Positions 51,966-63,497 of a stretch of DNA of 64,000 nucleotides are shown piece by piece. The notes under the pieces were generated by a model. That model was not told the DNA's origin, did not search any database, and saw only the letters and a program-made list of their open reading frames with translations. Numbering within the stretch: the stretch's first letter is position 1; each line of letters opens with the position of its first letter. A program made the position numbers and the translations under genes. This DNA comes from Xenoacremonium recifei (Eukaryota; Ascomycota; Sordariomycetes; Hypocreales; Nectriaceae), in the NCBI GenBank assembly GCA_012184525.1, contig WOFQ01000068.1, positions 1 through 64,000 of the forward strand, in the 5' to 3' direction.

Positions 51966-53587
51966 TGTAGCGTATTAGGGGAGGAATGTGTCAGTTGACT
52001 TGGACGGGCGTTGGGTGATCTGATTTAGGGGCGAAGGATGATCAGGGCTGCGCAAAGCTTTAGATCAGTCAATTGAGAAGTTGTGCTACAGCAGAAGAAA
52101 CAACCTCCAGATAACGCGACAACACCTCAGATATATACAACTCGGCTGTCGCCTCATCAGGCCATGCACCCCGCGATTCAAATGGGTTCGGTCCGTGAGA
52201 GTCCGAGGGGCTCACGGTCCGTGGATTGCGGAGACTGCAAAAGGCGCGGGGTATCACTGTGTCTTGGTGGTTCAACTAACTTAAGGTAGTCTGTCCTTTG
52301 GACTAAGCGAGTAGGATCGTCGCAGCGGCACAGTTGGACACTGTGGACTGATACCAGTTTGCTGGTTGGGCGTTTGCAGGCTTCCCCTCCTCAGCGGAAC
52401 AAGGAATGGGGGCGATTGGTGTGATAGAGGCATTGTATCCGAGGATGGTGTATGCACCCATCTGCAATGTTTATCTAGGGCGAGTGGGACGGCATGGTGG
52501 ATGTCTCGTGTGCCTCAGCTGTGCGTGTTGGGTCTCTTGGCAGAACTGATCTGATGATGCTGTTATCAAGCTTCGGTCCCTGCCGTGATGCGGTTAATAT
52601 TCCATGATGCCCATGGCTTGTCATACGAGTACACTCATTGGCAGAATCCAGCTCTCTGACATGCAGCCACTCGGAGATAATCCTGACTCTCTCAAGCCTG
52701 TCAACAAGCACGTGGCAGCTGAAGACAATGAGCTCCCCTTTACGGTAAAGCAGCATTGGCCACCACAGTGGCAGAGTTCGCGGAAATAACCTTGCTCGGA
52801 CAAAAGGCAAAAGTGAAGCCCTCGTGATGCGGGGTGATGCGGAAGGATTGGGGATAGAAGCACCCATGCGCGTACGCGTTCTGGATCATGTGGAGGGTTG
52901 GACTCAGCCAGAACCGGATCTCCTCTCCGCGAGCCATTTGCAGATCGAGACGGACAGGCTGACCCGAGGAATAGATGTCCCTATTTGGAGTTAGCTGGAT
53001 GGCGAAATGGAGTGAATGAACCAGAGAATTCATCACCAGTGTCCTCACAAATCTGGGGGCGGGTCGACGGATGCTCTCGGTCCCCTTACCGGAGGATCCG
53101 GAGCCCCGCATCGGAGCCGATTTGCGTGGGGAAGCGGGGAGACCATTTATTGTCCTCGTACCGACGCACCGAGAAGGATTCAGAGAGCAGTTCGAGACGC
53201 TGCGTGTGATGCTATGAGCTTTCAAACCAGTGATGGAGATTCTTTATCAGGGATTTCACAGAGATGTCGAAAACCGGCGGAATACCAGTGACGTTTGCCC
53301 AACGGGAACTCCCAGATGCTGGTATTTCCACGGGCATGATGATATTACGACATGGATCTCGCCATGTAAGAACTTTGTCACATTTAAACTCATATGCATG
53401 TAATCAACTCCAGAAAAATCCCTCGAATGATGTGAAGAGACTCACGGCAGGGCATCCATGTATACTTCGCATTGCCCTGAGTCAGTGCGATACGTCTTCT
53501 TACGACTCAAATTCGTGCATTTGAAACAGACCCTTGGGTGCTTGAAAATTCTCGTCCGATCCTCCGCCAGCGTTCTCAAATGTCGGC
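51966..53587. other. 1.6-kb region upstream of the alcohol dehydrogenase, no clear gene
   Basis: It lies between the ADH start and the hydantoinase stop (both genes minus). A minus-strand frame (52740-53225) has a protein-like stretch (LDLQMARGEEIRFWLSP, then FRITPHHEGFTFAFCPSK) but no family match I recognise, and neighbouring frames are broken. It may be the remnant of a lost gene. The ADH promoter palindrome is listed separately. Confidence 0.4.
52193..52217. promoter_or_regulatory. inverted repeat CCGTGAG-N11-CTCACGG in ADH promoter
   Basis: Perfect 7-bp arms with an 11-base spacer, about 230 bp upstream of the ADH ATG. GTCCG also repeats at 52191, 52201 and just after the right arm. It is a plausible regulator site. 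The CCG/CGG ends are everted, so it is not the same as the CCGG-N11-CCGG element. Confidence 0.4.
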
Positions 53588-56500
53588 TTACCGTGCGTAT
53601 GTGCGGAACACTGAAGGTGGCTCACTCCATTCAGTTCCCAGCCGCTGATAAGAATCCTCGAGCCTTTCGCAAAATCAGCAGTTGAACGACGTCTCTTCCT
53701 GTACGATACAAACTTACCCGAATGATTCGGGACCACCCGCTTTGAGCCCCTCCTCTGTCATCCACAAAGGATGTGCTGGCATTGCTATGACAGCAACACG
53801 AAGTCCGTATCGTAGCTCGTGTGTTGCGAGGGCAGTTCCGCTGTGGGAATTGATAACGGTGATGAGATCGGGAGTAATGCAGAGCATCTCTGGAGCGGTT
53901 TCGCCAGTGGGACCTCTGAGTGAGGCGCTGAAAAATTCGTTCTGTGTACCATTAGTATGAGTCTTCATAGATACTTGCGGCAGATACTGACTTGGTAGCT
54001 CAGAACCAATTGCGATTCCCCTGCACTGGTGCTATTATCACCATCCTCCTCGGTGAAGGGCTCTAGAGTTGCTGTTCCGATGGTCCAGCCTCCTTTCACT
54101 TCTCTCTTCACATCAATGACCTTCCCGCTATAAAGGAGCTTGCCACCGGGAACCACTTTGAGCTGTGCGCGGTGAGCGAGATATTCTTCATTTCAAAGAA
54201 CAGGACTCACCAGGGCCTTGATAACATCGTCCTTACGCATTCGAGCGAGGCAGATGGCACGGCCCATGAACCAAGCCATCGACAACCCTCCCAAGCAACA
54301 GTACCGGTCAAGTGTGCTTCGAGCCAAGGGAGCGAGACTCAGCGCAGTGTAAAGGCCAAGTTCTACACAAGCAGTGCGCACAATTGACTCAAATCGATGA
54401 ATGTCCTCGACTCGAGCAATAATCTCGACATTGCCTCTCGCATCGGATAGAACTGCCGGCGTCGGACTCGCTGCACCAAAAACGTACGGCAAAGCCATGT
54501 CAACCTTGGGAAAGGCCCTGCCCATCGTGTCCGCATCAACGACAGGGAGATCCATGGTTGCTGCAGATGCAAAAGTGCGCATGCCATTCGAGCCACCAAT
54601 CTCTGCTGCCATGATTGCATCGTAACCCTTGATTCCGAGGAAGCGCGACAGCTCCTCAGAGGCCAGAGCTAACTCATCACCACTGATGAGTCTCTCGTTG
54701 GAGACCGAGGGTGCTCCGGCAAAGGCAATCATTGCCACCTTGCTCTCCGGCGAAAGTGTAGAAGACTCTACGATGCGCATTCGGCGAGAAGGAACAGAAC
54801 GAAGAGTTTCTCTCGAGTGCAAGAGGGCCGAGTATACGGAGCCTCCTCCGCCGGTACCGAGGATGCCACAACCTTCGCCGATGAATTCGAGATCAATCTC
54901 CGAGACAAACCATTCTCCAGTCTTTTTAGACACATCTGGGATGTAAGTCTCAAGATCTACAGATGATATCGCGTCCCCTGTTAGATGAACACCGTTAGGC
55001 TCATGTGAGCCTCCGTTGGTTGACTTGTGATTCGCTTCTGGCAAGACACCGTTCGTGTCTAGCGATGGTTGAATAGAGATGTGACGCCACTCAAGCTCTC
55101 CCGTCTGTGCGTGTCAGAATTTTGCAATTCAATGAAGTTGTTTCAGGACACTTACTGCTTTACACACTGCTCGAACTGCATTGTTAGCTGTGTATTGCAG
55201 TGGAATCAACTCTAATTCCATAACCTCAGCAGAACCCAGGCGAGCACCATTGAGGTGAGCCAAGTCCACAGCTTCCGTCTTTAAGTCTTTGACTATATCA
55301 GAGTGAGACCGGCCGTTCGGGATGATGATTCTATCGACCTCCCCAGAGACCTGCAACAAGTTAGTTGGTAGTCATCTGAGGTTTGCTTTGAATATACTGT
55401 AAAGACTTACCTTGGCTATTGCAGCACCCACAGCGTTAGCAACCTTGTAAAATGGCGGCCGAATGCACTTCTTCACATTCTTGAGCTCAGATCGTTGAAT
55501 TATTGATCCTCCACCAACCAACAATAGCACAACATCCGCATCCGAGGTCTTCATCGTATCAATGCAACGTTCCAGCTGTGTCGATATTTGACGAGCAGCT
55601 CCAGATACAACTTCAGACGCCACATCAGCATTCCAGACTGGCAAACTGTCGTCATGAAAACCTTGCGCTATTACAATGTCTGTCGCAGTCAATGTCTTGC
55701 CGCCGAAGCAGAGAGACTCCTCTCGCAAACGATGACCCAGAGAGACAGGTCCAACAGATACATTGCCTAACTCAGTGACCTGGACAAGAGAGCCACCGCC
55801 TAGACCAATACTTACGACTTCTGGCATACTGAATGAAGTTCGGACACCGCCGATATTTGCTGTCGCAGATGCTTGGCGTGGGAATCCAGAAGGGGAAAGG
55901 GCAGCGAAATCTGAGGTAGTGCCTCCGATATCCACCATGATGATCTGGGACTCATTAAGATCAATTTCTGACCCCTTCCGATGGATACCAGATAGGAAGA
56001 TGGCGCCGGTGAGAGAATTCTTTTGCGACGTTAGTATCAAAGATCGTAGCGTAATCGACGATAATGCCGTACCGTCGCTCCCGAAGAGAAAGTCTTGATC
56101 GGTGCCAAAGTGGCCGCCGCAGCATCCATGATTGTGCCATCATTTTGTGTGAGATACAAAGGACAATCAAGGCCTAGATCTTTGATCGCGCGCTGAAATC
56201 CGTGGATGGTTCGGCGCGCAAACTTGAGGATGCTACCATTGAGGATTGCGGCATTCTCTCGCTCAACAAAGCCAACGCGTCCAACATCTTTCGAGCAAAC
56301 AACATCAATACCAGGAATCTCTCGTTGCAGGATTTGTTTGACTTCCTCTTCTTGAGGAAGGTTTGCTGTGTCAAGAGGCGAGAAGATACCCACGACGACA
56401 ACAGTCGAGATCTTTCTCTTGCGAATTTCAGCGGCGTGAGTGACTACCTCGTCCACCCTGATCTTTGTGATATAGCGACCATCAACTGTTACCTGTCAGC

Positions 56501-57026
56501 ATCAAGAGTCAATAGAGAGATTTGTAAAAGAAAAGCCCACTCTCAAGGCCACCGTCGAGGTATGCCGAGTAACCCTCAATCACCCTTCGAAGGGGCGCTG
56601 GGAAGTCCGTAAAAGATGGAACCTCTCTACAGAAGGGTCCACAAAGACGAAGAACTGCTACCTTCTCAAGGTTTGTGCTGTCTGCCTGGACGACAGCATT
56701 GATGAAGTGAGTCGTGCCGATGTTGACAGATATCACGGCATCATGGGGTACGTGGGCAGCTTCGATGACTTCCTGAATGGCGGTGCGTATACCGGTAGTG
56801 ACATCAGGAGTAGTTTGACTCTTGTAACTACTCAGGATATCAATTTTGTGGTCTACATCTGTTGAGGTGCCGTTCTGGCTGAGCTCAGAGCGACAAGCAA
56901 CCACGGCATCCGTATTAGTTCCACCTAATTGACACCATCAGAACAACCACCAAGTAGCAGACATCGCAAACACGTACCAACATCAACGCCGATCCGGTAC
57001 AGTCTTTTTCCCGAAGTGATTGCCAT
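53588..57026 (-). CDS. hydantoinase/oxoprolinase A - DUF917 (S-methyl-thiohydantoin desulfurase-type) fusion, 1004 aa
   Basis: Nine exons: 56978-57026, 56541-56924, 56073-56485, 55411-56019, 55156-55350, 54211-55104, 53992-54162, 53718-53941 and 53588-53663. All junctions keep phase and total 1005 codons. The N-terminal hydantoinase domain starts with RIGVDVGGTNTDAVV (first phosphate motif, split by intron 1). The hydantoinase_A domain has the second ATP motif MVDIGGTTSDFA and the GLGGGSLVQV block. From about residue 600 a DUF917 domain follows, with GCGILGTGGGGSVY, then AAEIGGSNGM and the C-terminal TPDLITVINSHSGTA..ELRYG..V block, ending PPSVFRTYAR. HyuA-type enzymes open lactam or hydantoin rings using ATP; DUF917 proteins have been linked to (S-methyl)thiohydantoin desulfuration. 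The fusion suggests a heterocyclic ureide or thioureide substrate, by inference. It is divergent from NCS1 permease B. Confidence 0.9.
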
Positions 57027-57586
57027 GCTGCTTACACATTCACCTGCGGCTTGCTGTGATAAGACGTGGTATTGTGTGGGAACCGGGACTTGTGACAACC
57101 CTTGACTAGAGGGACAACAGCACTTTATCGGTCACCATTCAACCCCGCGCTCGGCTCAATCCCCTCGGAATCAATTCCACATACAATAACTCCATTACAA
57201 AGCCTGAACAACTCTAGACAAGTATGCTTATCGCGAGAGCGCAATTCTTTGCAGCTCCGAAGTCTCCGGGCGAGATACGACCGGCCTGTCTGTGCCGTGA
57301 TTGGCGGACGTAGCTTAACTCCAGGGAAACCCTATCCCAGCTACGGAGTACTGGACCTAGGCCTCGCCCAGGATCTTCCAGGGACCACGAGGTCAGGAGA
57401 GAGATAGCGCAGCGTCGCAGCAACACGCGAGGCTCATATAATCCGGCCATCCTTTCGGGCTGGGGTTGCGTCTCACAAGTCCCACCGCGAGGGGTAGAAA
57501 GCTTTGTCTTCTCCGCATCCTAAAGCTTGACCTTTTAGTCACAAGAACCTCACACGATCTACTTGTCCCCCGTCCACAAGTCAGAC
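57027..57586. other. divergent promoter, hydantoinase / NCS1 permease B
   Basis: A 560-bp region between outward-facing genes. It carries the second CCGG-N11-CCGG element. No gene is seen. Confidence 0.6.
57266..57284. promoter_or_regulatory. CCGG-N11-CCGG palindrome (Gal4-type spacing), copy 2
   Basis: CCGG at 57266-57269 and 57281-57284 flank 11 bases (GCGAGATACGA). It lies 240 bp upstream of the hydantoinase ATG and 303 bp upstream of the permease B ATG. Outer sequence and spacing are identical to 43355-43373. Confidence 0.55.
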
Positions 57587-59482
57587 ATGATGGAGTCTTT
57601 GCTCAAGAAGCTCGAGGTTCCGCACCCTGGCAATGAGCCCAGACCTACTGCGTTATTGAGCCATGATGTCAAGCCTATTGAGAAGGAGAGAAGAGTCTGG
57701 AGTAAGCAAGCGACCCAGCATGACCTCGACATCTCGACAGGTCGACTGACAGAATTCAGCATGGCCGGCCTACATTGCACTCTGGTCAACTGTAGCCTTT
57801 AACATGTCCAACTTTCAAATTGTAAGACACTTTCTCCGTTCTCAGAGCCTCGATACTGACCCGTACCGTGACAGGGCTCCAGCATGCTCGCTATCGGCCT
57901 CAACTGGTGGCAGGCCTTTCTGACGATGCTGTTCGGTCATCTTTTTGCCGCCGTCCTCGTTGTCGCTGCTAGTTTCCCTGGTCTGTATTATAACATCTCT
58001 TTCCCTGTGGCGACTCGCATTGCCTGGGGCTACTGCGGCTCCATCTTCGTCGTGCTCAACCGCATTGTGCTATCCATCGTCTGGTGCGGGGTGCAGTCAT
58101 GGCAGGGCGGCCTGATGACCTATGTCTGTCTACGAGCCATTTGGCCAAGCATTGACCATATCAATAACACGATTCCGGCGAGTACGGGTATGAACTTGCC
58201 CCAGTTCGTTGGGTTTATCGTCTTCTTCGTCATCCAGTTCCCGTTCCTCTTCCTCTCACCACGGAAGCTCCGATACCTTGTGTATGCCGGAAGTCTCCTC
58301 GGCTTCCTCGTGCAGCTGGTTCTCTGCATCTGGGCCTGCGCAACTCGTGGGTCAGCCGGCTTTGGAACCATCATCACATCCACTCAGAATGCCCTTCCGA
58401 GTTCAATGCTGGCCTGGATGTGTGTCTACTCGCTCAGCGTGACTGTCTCTAGCATCACGAGCGGCACCGTCAGCGTCTGCGACTACGCCCGTTTTGCCAA
58501 GCATCCGGTCTCGGGTATCTGGTCCCAGGCTTTTGGTTTCCTCCCTGGATGGCTCTCCAACGTCTTCGGTGTTCTCACCATTGCAGCAACGCAGAATCGG
58601 TACGGTGCTCAGCTTTGGAGCGTCGCTTCACTCCTGATGGCAATTCAGGATGCAAATGGTGACTCTAAGACACGGGTCGCGGTCTTCTTCGCCGGCTTCG
58701 CCTTTGGTATCTCGCAAATCGGACTCAATGTGGTCGGCAACTCATTCTCAGGCGGCACGGATATGTCCTCTTTACTTCCCAAGTACATCAACATTCGCCG
58801 TGGTCAAATAATCACTGCTTTCCTGGGTCTAGTCATCAACCCATGGTATCTCCTCAGCGGTGCAGTGGTCTTCATCTCAGTCATGTCGGCTTACACCATC
58901 TTTTTACAACCTTTCCTCGGTGTCCTTGTCGCGCATTACTTCATCATCCAGAAGCGCCGTATTAAGGTATCTGACCTTTATTGCATTGGAAATAGGTCTA
59001 TTTATTGGTATACTGGTGGCGTCAACTGGCGTTCCGTCGTGGCTGTAGGTCCCCGAACTGAGCTGTGTCTCTCAATTTTGACTGAGACTTGAGACAGTGG
59101 ATTTTCGGCGTCGTGCCTCACATTCCGGGATTTCTAACTACCGTCAACCCCAAGATCAAAGTGTCCGAGCAAGCTTCACAGATGTACTACCTCTGTTCCT
59201 TCACCGGCTTTGTCATTCGTAAGATAACTTGTTTCCATCCGTCTATACATTCTCGCTAACAACGCATCAACAGCACTCGTCGTAGCGACCTCCCTCCACA
59301 TGATTTTCCCAGTCGCCGCTCAATCGAACTACGTTGCATCCGTCACGACTCACGAGGCCAGGGTGCAATTAGAGGAGTACATTGAGAGGTTAGAACTTGA
59401 CTTTGGCACCATACGTGGAGAGAGCAGCCTCCAAGGAGTCGACGAAAAGGTGAGAGAGGTCACCGACGACAAAGAGGTGTAG
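57587..59482 (+). CDS. NCS1-family permease B (uracil/allantoin/hydantoin type)
   Basis: Exons 57587-57701, 57760-57821, 57875-59044, 59098-59218 and 59274-59482 give 558 residues. Splicing rebuilds ERRVWTWPAYIALWSTVAFNMSNFQIGSSMLAIGLNWWQ, entered here in pieces: RRVWT|WPAYIALW and NFQI|GSSMLAIG. About 12 helices follow with GLYYNISFPVATRIAWG, IVWCGVQSWQGG, CDYARFAKHP and YINIRRGQIITAFLG. The C-terminal tail is charged. It belongs to the same Fur-type family as permease A but is clearly a separate lineage (different helix 3-6 sequence), so this is not a recent tandem duplicate. It probably imports the substrate of the divergent hydantoinase, which is inference. A second ATG directly follows the first. 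Confidence 0.9.
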
Positions 59483-59724
59483 AAAGGAGCAAGTCTTCGA
59501 AGTGTAAACTTCTTTCCTACTCTAGGATAGAACGACCATGTGTATGTAGCTCTAATTATATATCACCACAAAAATTGTGACTTATGCTTAAGGTTCGTTG
59601 AAAGAAAGCGCGGGTCTTAGAGGTTTCATTCTCTTGGGCATATACATGTCATAACTACCCTTGGGGCCGGTGTCTCGTCTCTATTAGCACCACTCCCAAA
59701 TTAAAAGACCGCACTTACGACGGT

Positions 59725-59856
59725 TTACTTCATGTCAGCATGAGCTTGGTCTGCGCGTTTGCAGATCTCGCGAAGCGTGTCAATGCCTTCAACGAGCTGG
59801 AATGATACCGACACAAAGCCAGCCACGCCAGCGGCGACGCCAAAGGCTTCAGCCAT
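59725..59856 (-). pseudogene. Fungal_N-domain relic (43 codons)
   Basis: A short ATG-to-stop frame encodes MAEAFGVAAGVAGFVSVSF and continues through QLVEGIDTLREICKRA. It matches the first about 40 residues of the Fungal_N domain that begins many fungal NLR-like and ankyrin proteins. It ends in TAA after HADMK with no in-phase splice donor before the stop. No downstream exon of such a protein is present; the next minus-strand sequence runs into the permease 3' flank. It is best read as a truncated remnant of an incompatibility/NLR-type gene. A short functional peptide is possible but unlikely. Confidence 0.55.
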
Positions 59857-61290
59857 GGGGGCAACTGGGTAGTCAAACCAAAGCGTAAATTCAGTAGGGT
59901 TAGTTACGAAGCAGGATATCCCGTAGAAAATATGATTGAAGTGTATTGAGGATAAGAATCTGAGAGGGAGGGGGAAGACGGATAATCTGTCTGGGCGCCT
60001 AATAGTCTCCGTTCAACAACTCCGCCTCCCAAAAAGCCCGCCAATCTGCCCTGGTCAACAAATGTGCATTTTCCTGCATGTTGCAGCCAACAAACGACGC
60101 CAGCTAGGGTCCGCCTGACGAGGCGGCATCCAGTCTCAACAGAAGATGGGTGCGAGCTGATACAGCGACAGCCAAAGACTAACCAAGAACACGTATTCAC
60201 TGCTCGTTCAACCCATCAAATACTGTCTACAGGGATGCCCTCTCTGTATTGTGCGAAGAAACAGAGGACTCATCAACGCTCGCCTCCCTTATCTGGTGAA
60301 TTTTTGGCCCCCAACTGGATCCATAGCTGTGGCGGTGATGGCGGAGCAGCGGCGTCTCCTGCCGTGCGGTCGGGCCCAGCCAATTTCGGCCTGATTTCCG
60401 GTCATGTGTCAGGTTTCGCAGGAGTGCAGCGCAGATCCTCCAGCTGAGGTTTTCCCATGACGATAGGACATCTTACGCTGGAGAACAAAGGTTGAGGTTG
60501 AATACTGGGAAACAAATGGGGGGTTTGCAGTCTCCACTGAAGTTTAAGGCCTGGCAGCCGCGGGACAGGCGGCCCTTTCCTTCCTCAAGCGCCCCCGCAA
60601 GGCTGTTTCAGGGGACAGCATGGGGCCAAGCCTCCCAGAAATTGGGAAGCCGCGCAAGAGCATTGGATGGACGGGACCTTCCGCTGGAATGTAAGGCATG
60701 AAGAAGTGGAAAGAGCTGCGACGTCATCCCGTCAACTCGTCCCGAACCTCATCTTCGCTTCCATCCAACTCCATCTCACCCACCACCTCCAGCCCAATCC
60801 AGCCGCAGCAATGCTCAGCCCATCCGCTTCAGCTCGAAGCCCAACAATGTCTCGCCCGCCAACGTCCTCCTCCTCAGCCCCCCTGCATCGTGCGACCAGT
60901 CAAGAGCCAGGCGGCCCGGCCACGATCCTTGCGCGCCCCCAGCGCTAATTCCCCTGTTGCGGGCTGCAATCCCAGAGCCTCATCTCCATCGTCGGCCGCG
61001 AGACCCTCTCACCACTGCAGCTTGCTCCATACTTCAAAATGGGCTGCTTCCCGCTTCCCGCCATGAGCAGATGCCCTCGTCCTCCCCTTCATGGCTGAGG
61101 ATGAGCTGCCTCTCTCCATCGTGTCTCATCGTCCCCTCATCAGCGTCCATCGAACCTTGGTCTCGAAGCTCCCTCTTCAGCAAACCTCGCGAACCGACTC
61201 CTCGTACCCGACGACGATCCTGATCACTCGCTCGCAATAACGAATTGATCCCCGGGCGTCGGACCCTAAGAACCCGATTCCCACGACACC
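59857..61290. other. 1.4-kb intergenic region upstream of modin-like gene
   Basis: The proximal 600 bp are pyrimidine- and proline-codon-rich, typical of a fungal 5' leader. Frames of up to 120 codons here have low-complexity P/S/R composition and are not called. Confidence 0.5.
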
Positions 61291-63497
61291 ATGGCGAACA
61301 GCGATTTCATCACAGCCATCGTGGCCCTCGTCATCTCTCTCGTTGCCCTGCTAGCGACTTTCATGCAGGTCATGCAGCAATACTACGCCTCAGCAGCCGG
61401 CTACTCTCAGTGCAACGAGAAGGTCATGGGGAAGTGGGCTTCAACGAAGTCGCGTCGCTTCTCGTGGGAGGAACTGCGTTTCGAAGTACAATTCGACGCT
61501 CCCGTCATTTTCGTCTCTCCCCCCAACAACAAATCCGGTCCCGTACCGAAAGCCGAAATCTACTTCCTCGATGGCAGCAAACAGAGCTTAGAAGACACAT
61601 GGACCGACTACAACATAGACCTGCGTAAGGCATACGAAGAGAAAAGCGATAAAGAGAAGATCCATACCGCCGACAATGAACGGGCTTCATGGTCTATCCT
61701 CCTTTCCGCCATTCAACGCATGGAGAGCGACTCGCGCGATTGGCAGAAAGAAAGATACAACCAGATGGGACCGCCCGACGACTGGTCAGAAAAACACGGC
61801 ATTCCTCTCGAGCCTCCATCGGTCCGCGATACTCATACTATGACGGTTGCGCTGCAACGGAAACGCAAAAGCTGGGACACAATGCCTTCATCCATTATTC
61901 GCCCATATGCAACCACTACTATTTGTCACCTCGTCGAGATGATGGCAGCTCTGGGGATTTACTGGAAGGAATTTGACCGCAAGCACGACCGGTATCGAGC
62001 TGAAGGTAATGGTTTCATGGTCTTGGGCGAGCGAATCAGCGACCTTGGCCTCATGTTCTCGTTCCAGGTCTACGGGAAATGCACCTTCCAGCAGAACCGT
62101 GTTGTTCCGGTAGATGAGGTCAAGGAGCTTTGTTTCGGCTACGTTCCAACCATATATCGAGAGACTCTGGACCAGAGACGACTGGAATTTCCCAACGATG
62201 AGCCACATAACCTCAGCTCGCTTCAGATGTCAAGTCATAGCGAGATTGCAGAGAGTCTTGTCTTGATCGGTTGCAACAACAATACGGTTCGATACTTCAC
62301 CGACGAGGGCAAGCGGACTTCCCATCTTTTCCCAAGTCAGTCTTTACTTTCTGACCTGCCCTCATGGTTTTGTTCGATTCTAACCCTGTCACAGTGTCTT
62401 TTGAGATTCTAGGCATGCTCAGTCGTCCCTTTTACATCGAGAATACGCTCTTCACTTACATTCCAAATCCCACCCCTGATCGCTGGGATAAACGATCGGT
62501 GTCTCTAGTTAAGATAATGGAGGCTTACCAAAAGCTTTGCGAAGCGGAGTTTAACGAGATTAGACGCAATGTCGTGGTGATCAACCGTATCCAACAACAT
62601 GTCACCGATATCCTAGCACTCCAAGAGAAAGGAAATAGTCTAAACCGCCTTCGCCTCCTCAAAGCCCTCAACCAGGCCCTCGCTGACTGCGACGAGATCC
62701 TGACAGCAAAGCGCCGGAAGCCTCTTGGAAAGACAGGGGACAACGTCGGTCGGCCATCCATCCAGGCTCGCGACAAATCCGCCGACAAGCTTCCCAAAGA
62801 GAGCCCTGAGACAAGCAAGCAAGGGCAGCGACGCGAGCTCGTGCAGGATGTCCTACGATCTCATATCCAGCAAGTCCTGGCCTTGTTGAACGAGCGAGAT
62901 GACCGCAACGCGGATACTCAGTCGCTGCTTCCAGACCGTGCTCCCTCGCCGACGAACCTCCGCTTCCCAGCAGCGCCCAAACCGCCACCTCCAGACTTTG
63001 ACGATATGAACGCCGCCAGCCCCGACGACAGGCAGCACACATTCATGGAGGTTTACTTTGAGGTCATTCGGTGGAAGGTAGTAAGGCGATCGCAGAAGTC
63101 GGCCGACCGTCGAGCCAGTGTCGTCGTCGGCGCACCTCCTGGCTTTGGCTTCCGTAGATGGGATACGGATCGGACGCATGCCACCAGCATTCGCGAGGAC
63201 GACGAGTCAATTCCTCCGATGCCCGGCCACACCAATGATGCCGAAATCTCGCCGGTATCGCCCACGCAGCATGTCGCTACGAATGCCGCCATCACGAGCC
63301 CGCCCAGCGTGCGAGAAGAGCCGCCATCGCTGGACAAGGTTCCTCTCGCCGACCAGATCGTGTCCCACGACGACATCTGGTGCACCCTAGTTTTCAGGAT
63401 GATTTGTTGGCTGATGCTGCATGACTTTGACAAGTTGGATGTGCAACTTAGCAAGAGCGAGCTTTTGGGGAGCCGAATGCCGGTGTATGTGGCGTAA
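61291..63497 (+). CDS. modin-like fungal protein with N-terminal membrane anchor (715 aa)
   Basis: Exons 61291-62335 and 62395-63497 with a 59-bp intron (GTCAGT donor, CACAG acceptor) inside a Met codon. ATG is in ACACCATGGC. One hydrophobic segment at about residues 8-27 (ITAIVALVISLVALLATFMQ) leads to the conserved QVMQQYYASAAGYSQC block and the RFEVQFDAPVIFVSPP strand, which I associate with fungal proteins annotated as modin. The middle is a soluble domain ending near FPMSFEILGML at the splice. The C-terminal third is charged and partly disordered, with PPPPDF and Ser/Pro stretches, and ends in a helix. The biochemical function is unknown. The Fungal_N relic lies 1.4 kb upstream on the opposite strand. 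Confidence 0.78.

Noticed and set aside
52740..53225. 161-codon minus-strand frame upstream of ADH
   Set aside because: Part looks protein-like, but there is no credible start, family or flanking exon. It is kept only as a possible remnant in the intergenic note.
43767..59482. NCS1 permeases A and B as a recent tandem duplication
   Set aside because: Intron positions, helix sequences and tails differ widely, so they are separate paralogs rather than a recent copy.
60698..61066. 122-codon frame upstream of the modin-like gene
   Set aside because: Pro/Ser/Gln low complexity typical of a pyrimidine-rich 5' leader, with several overlapping frames of equal length.
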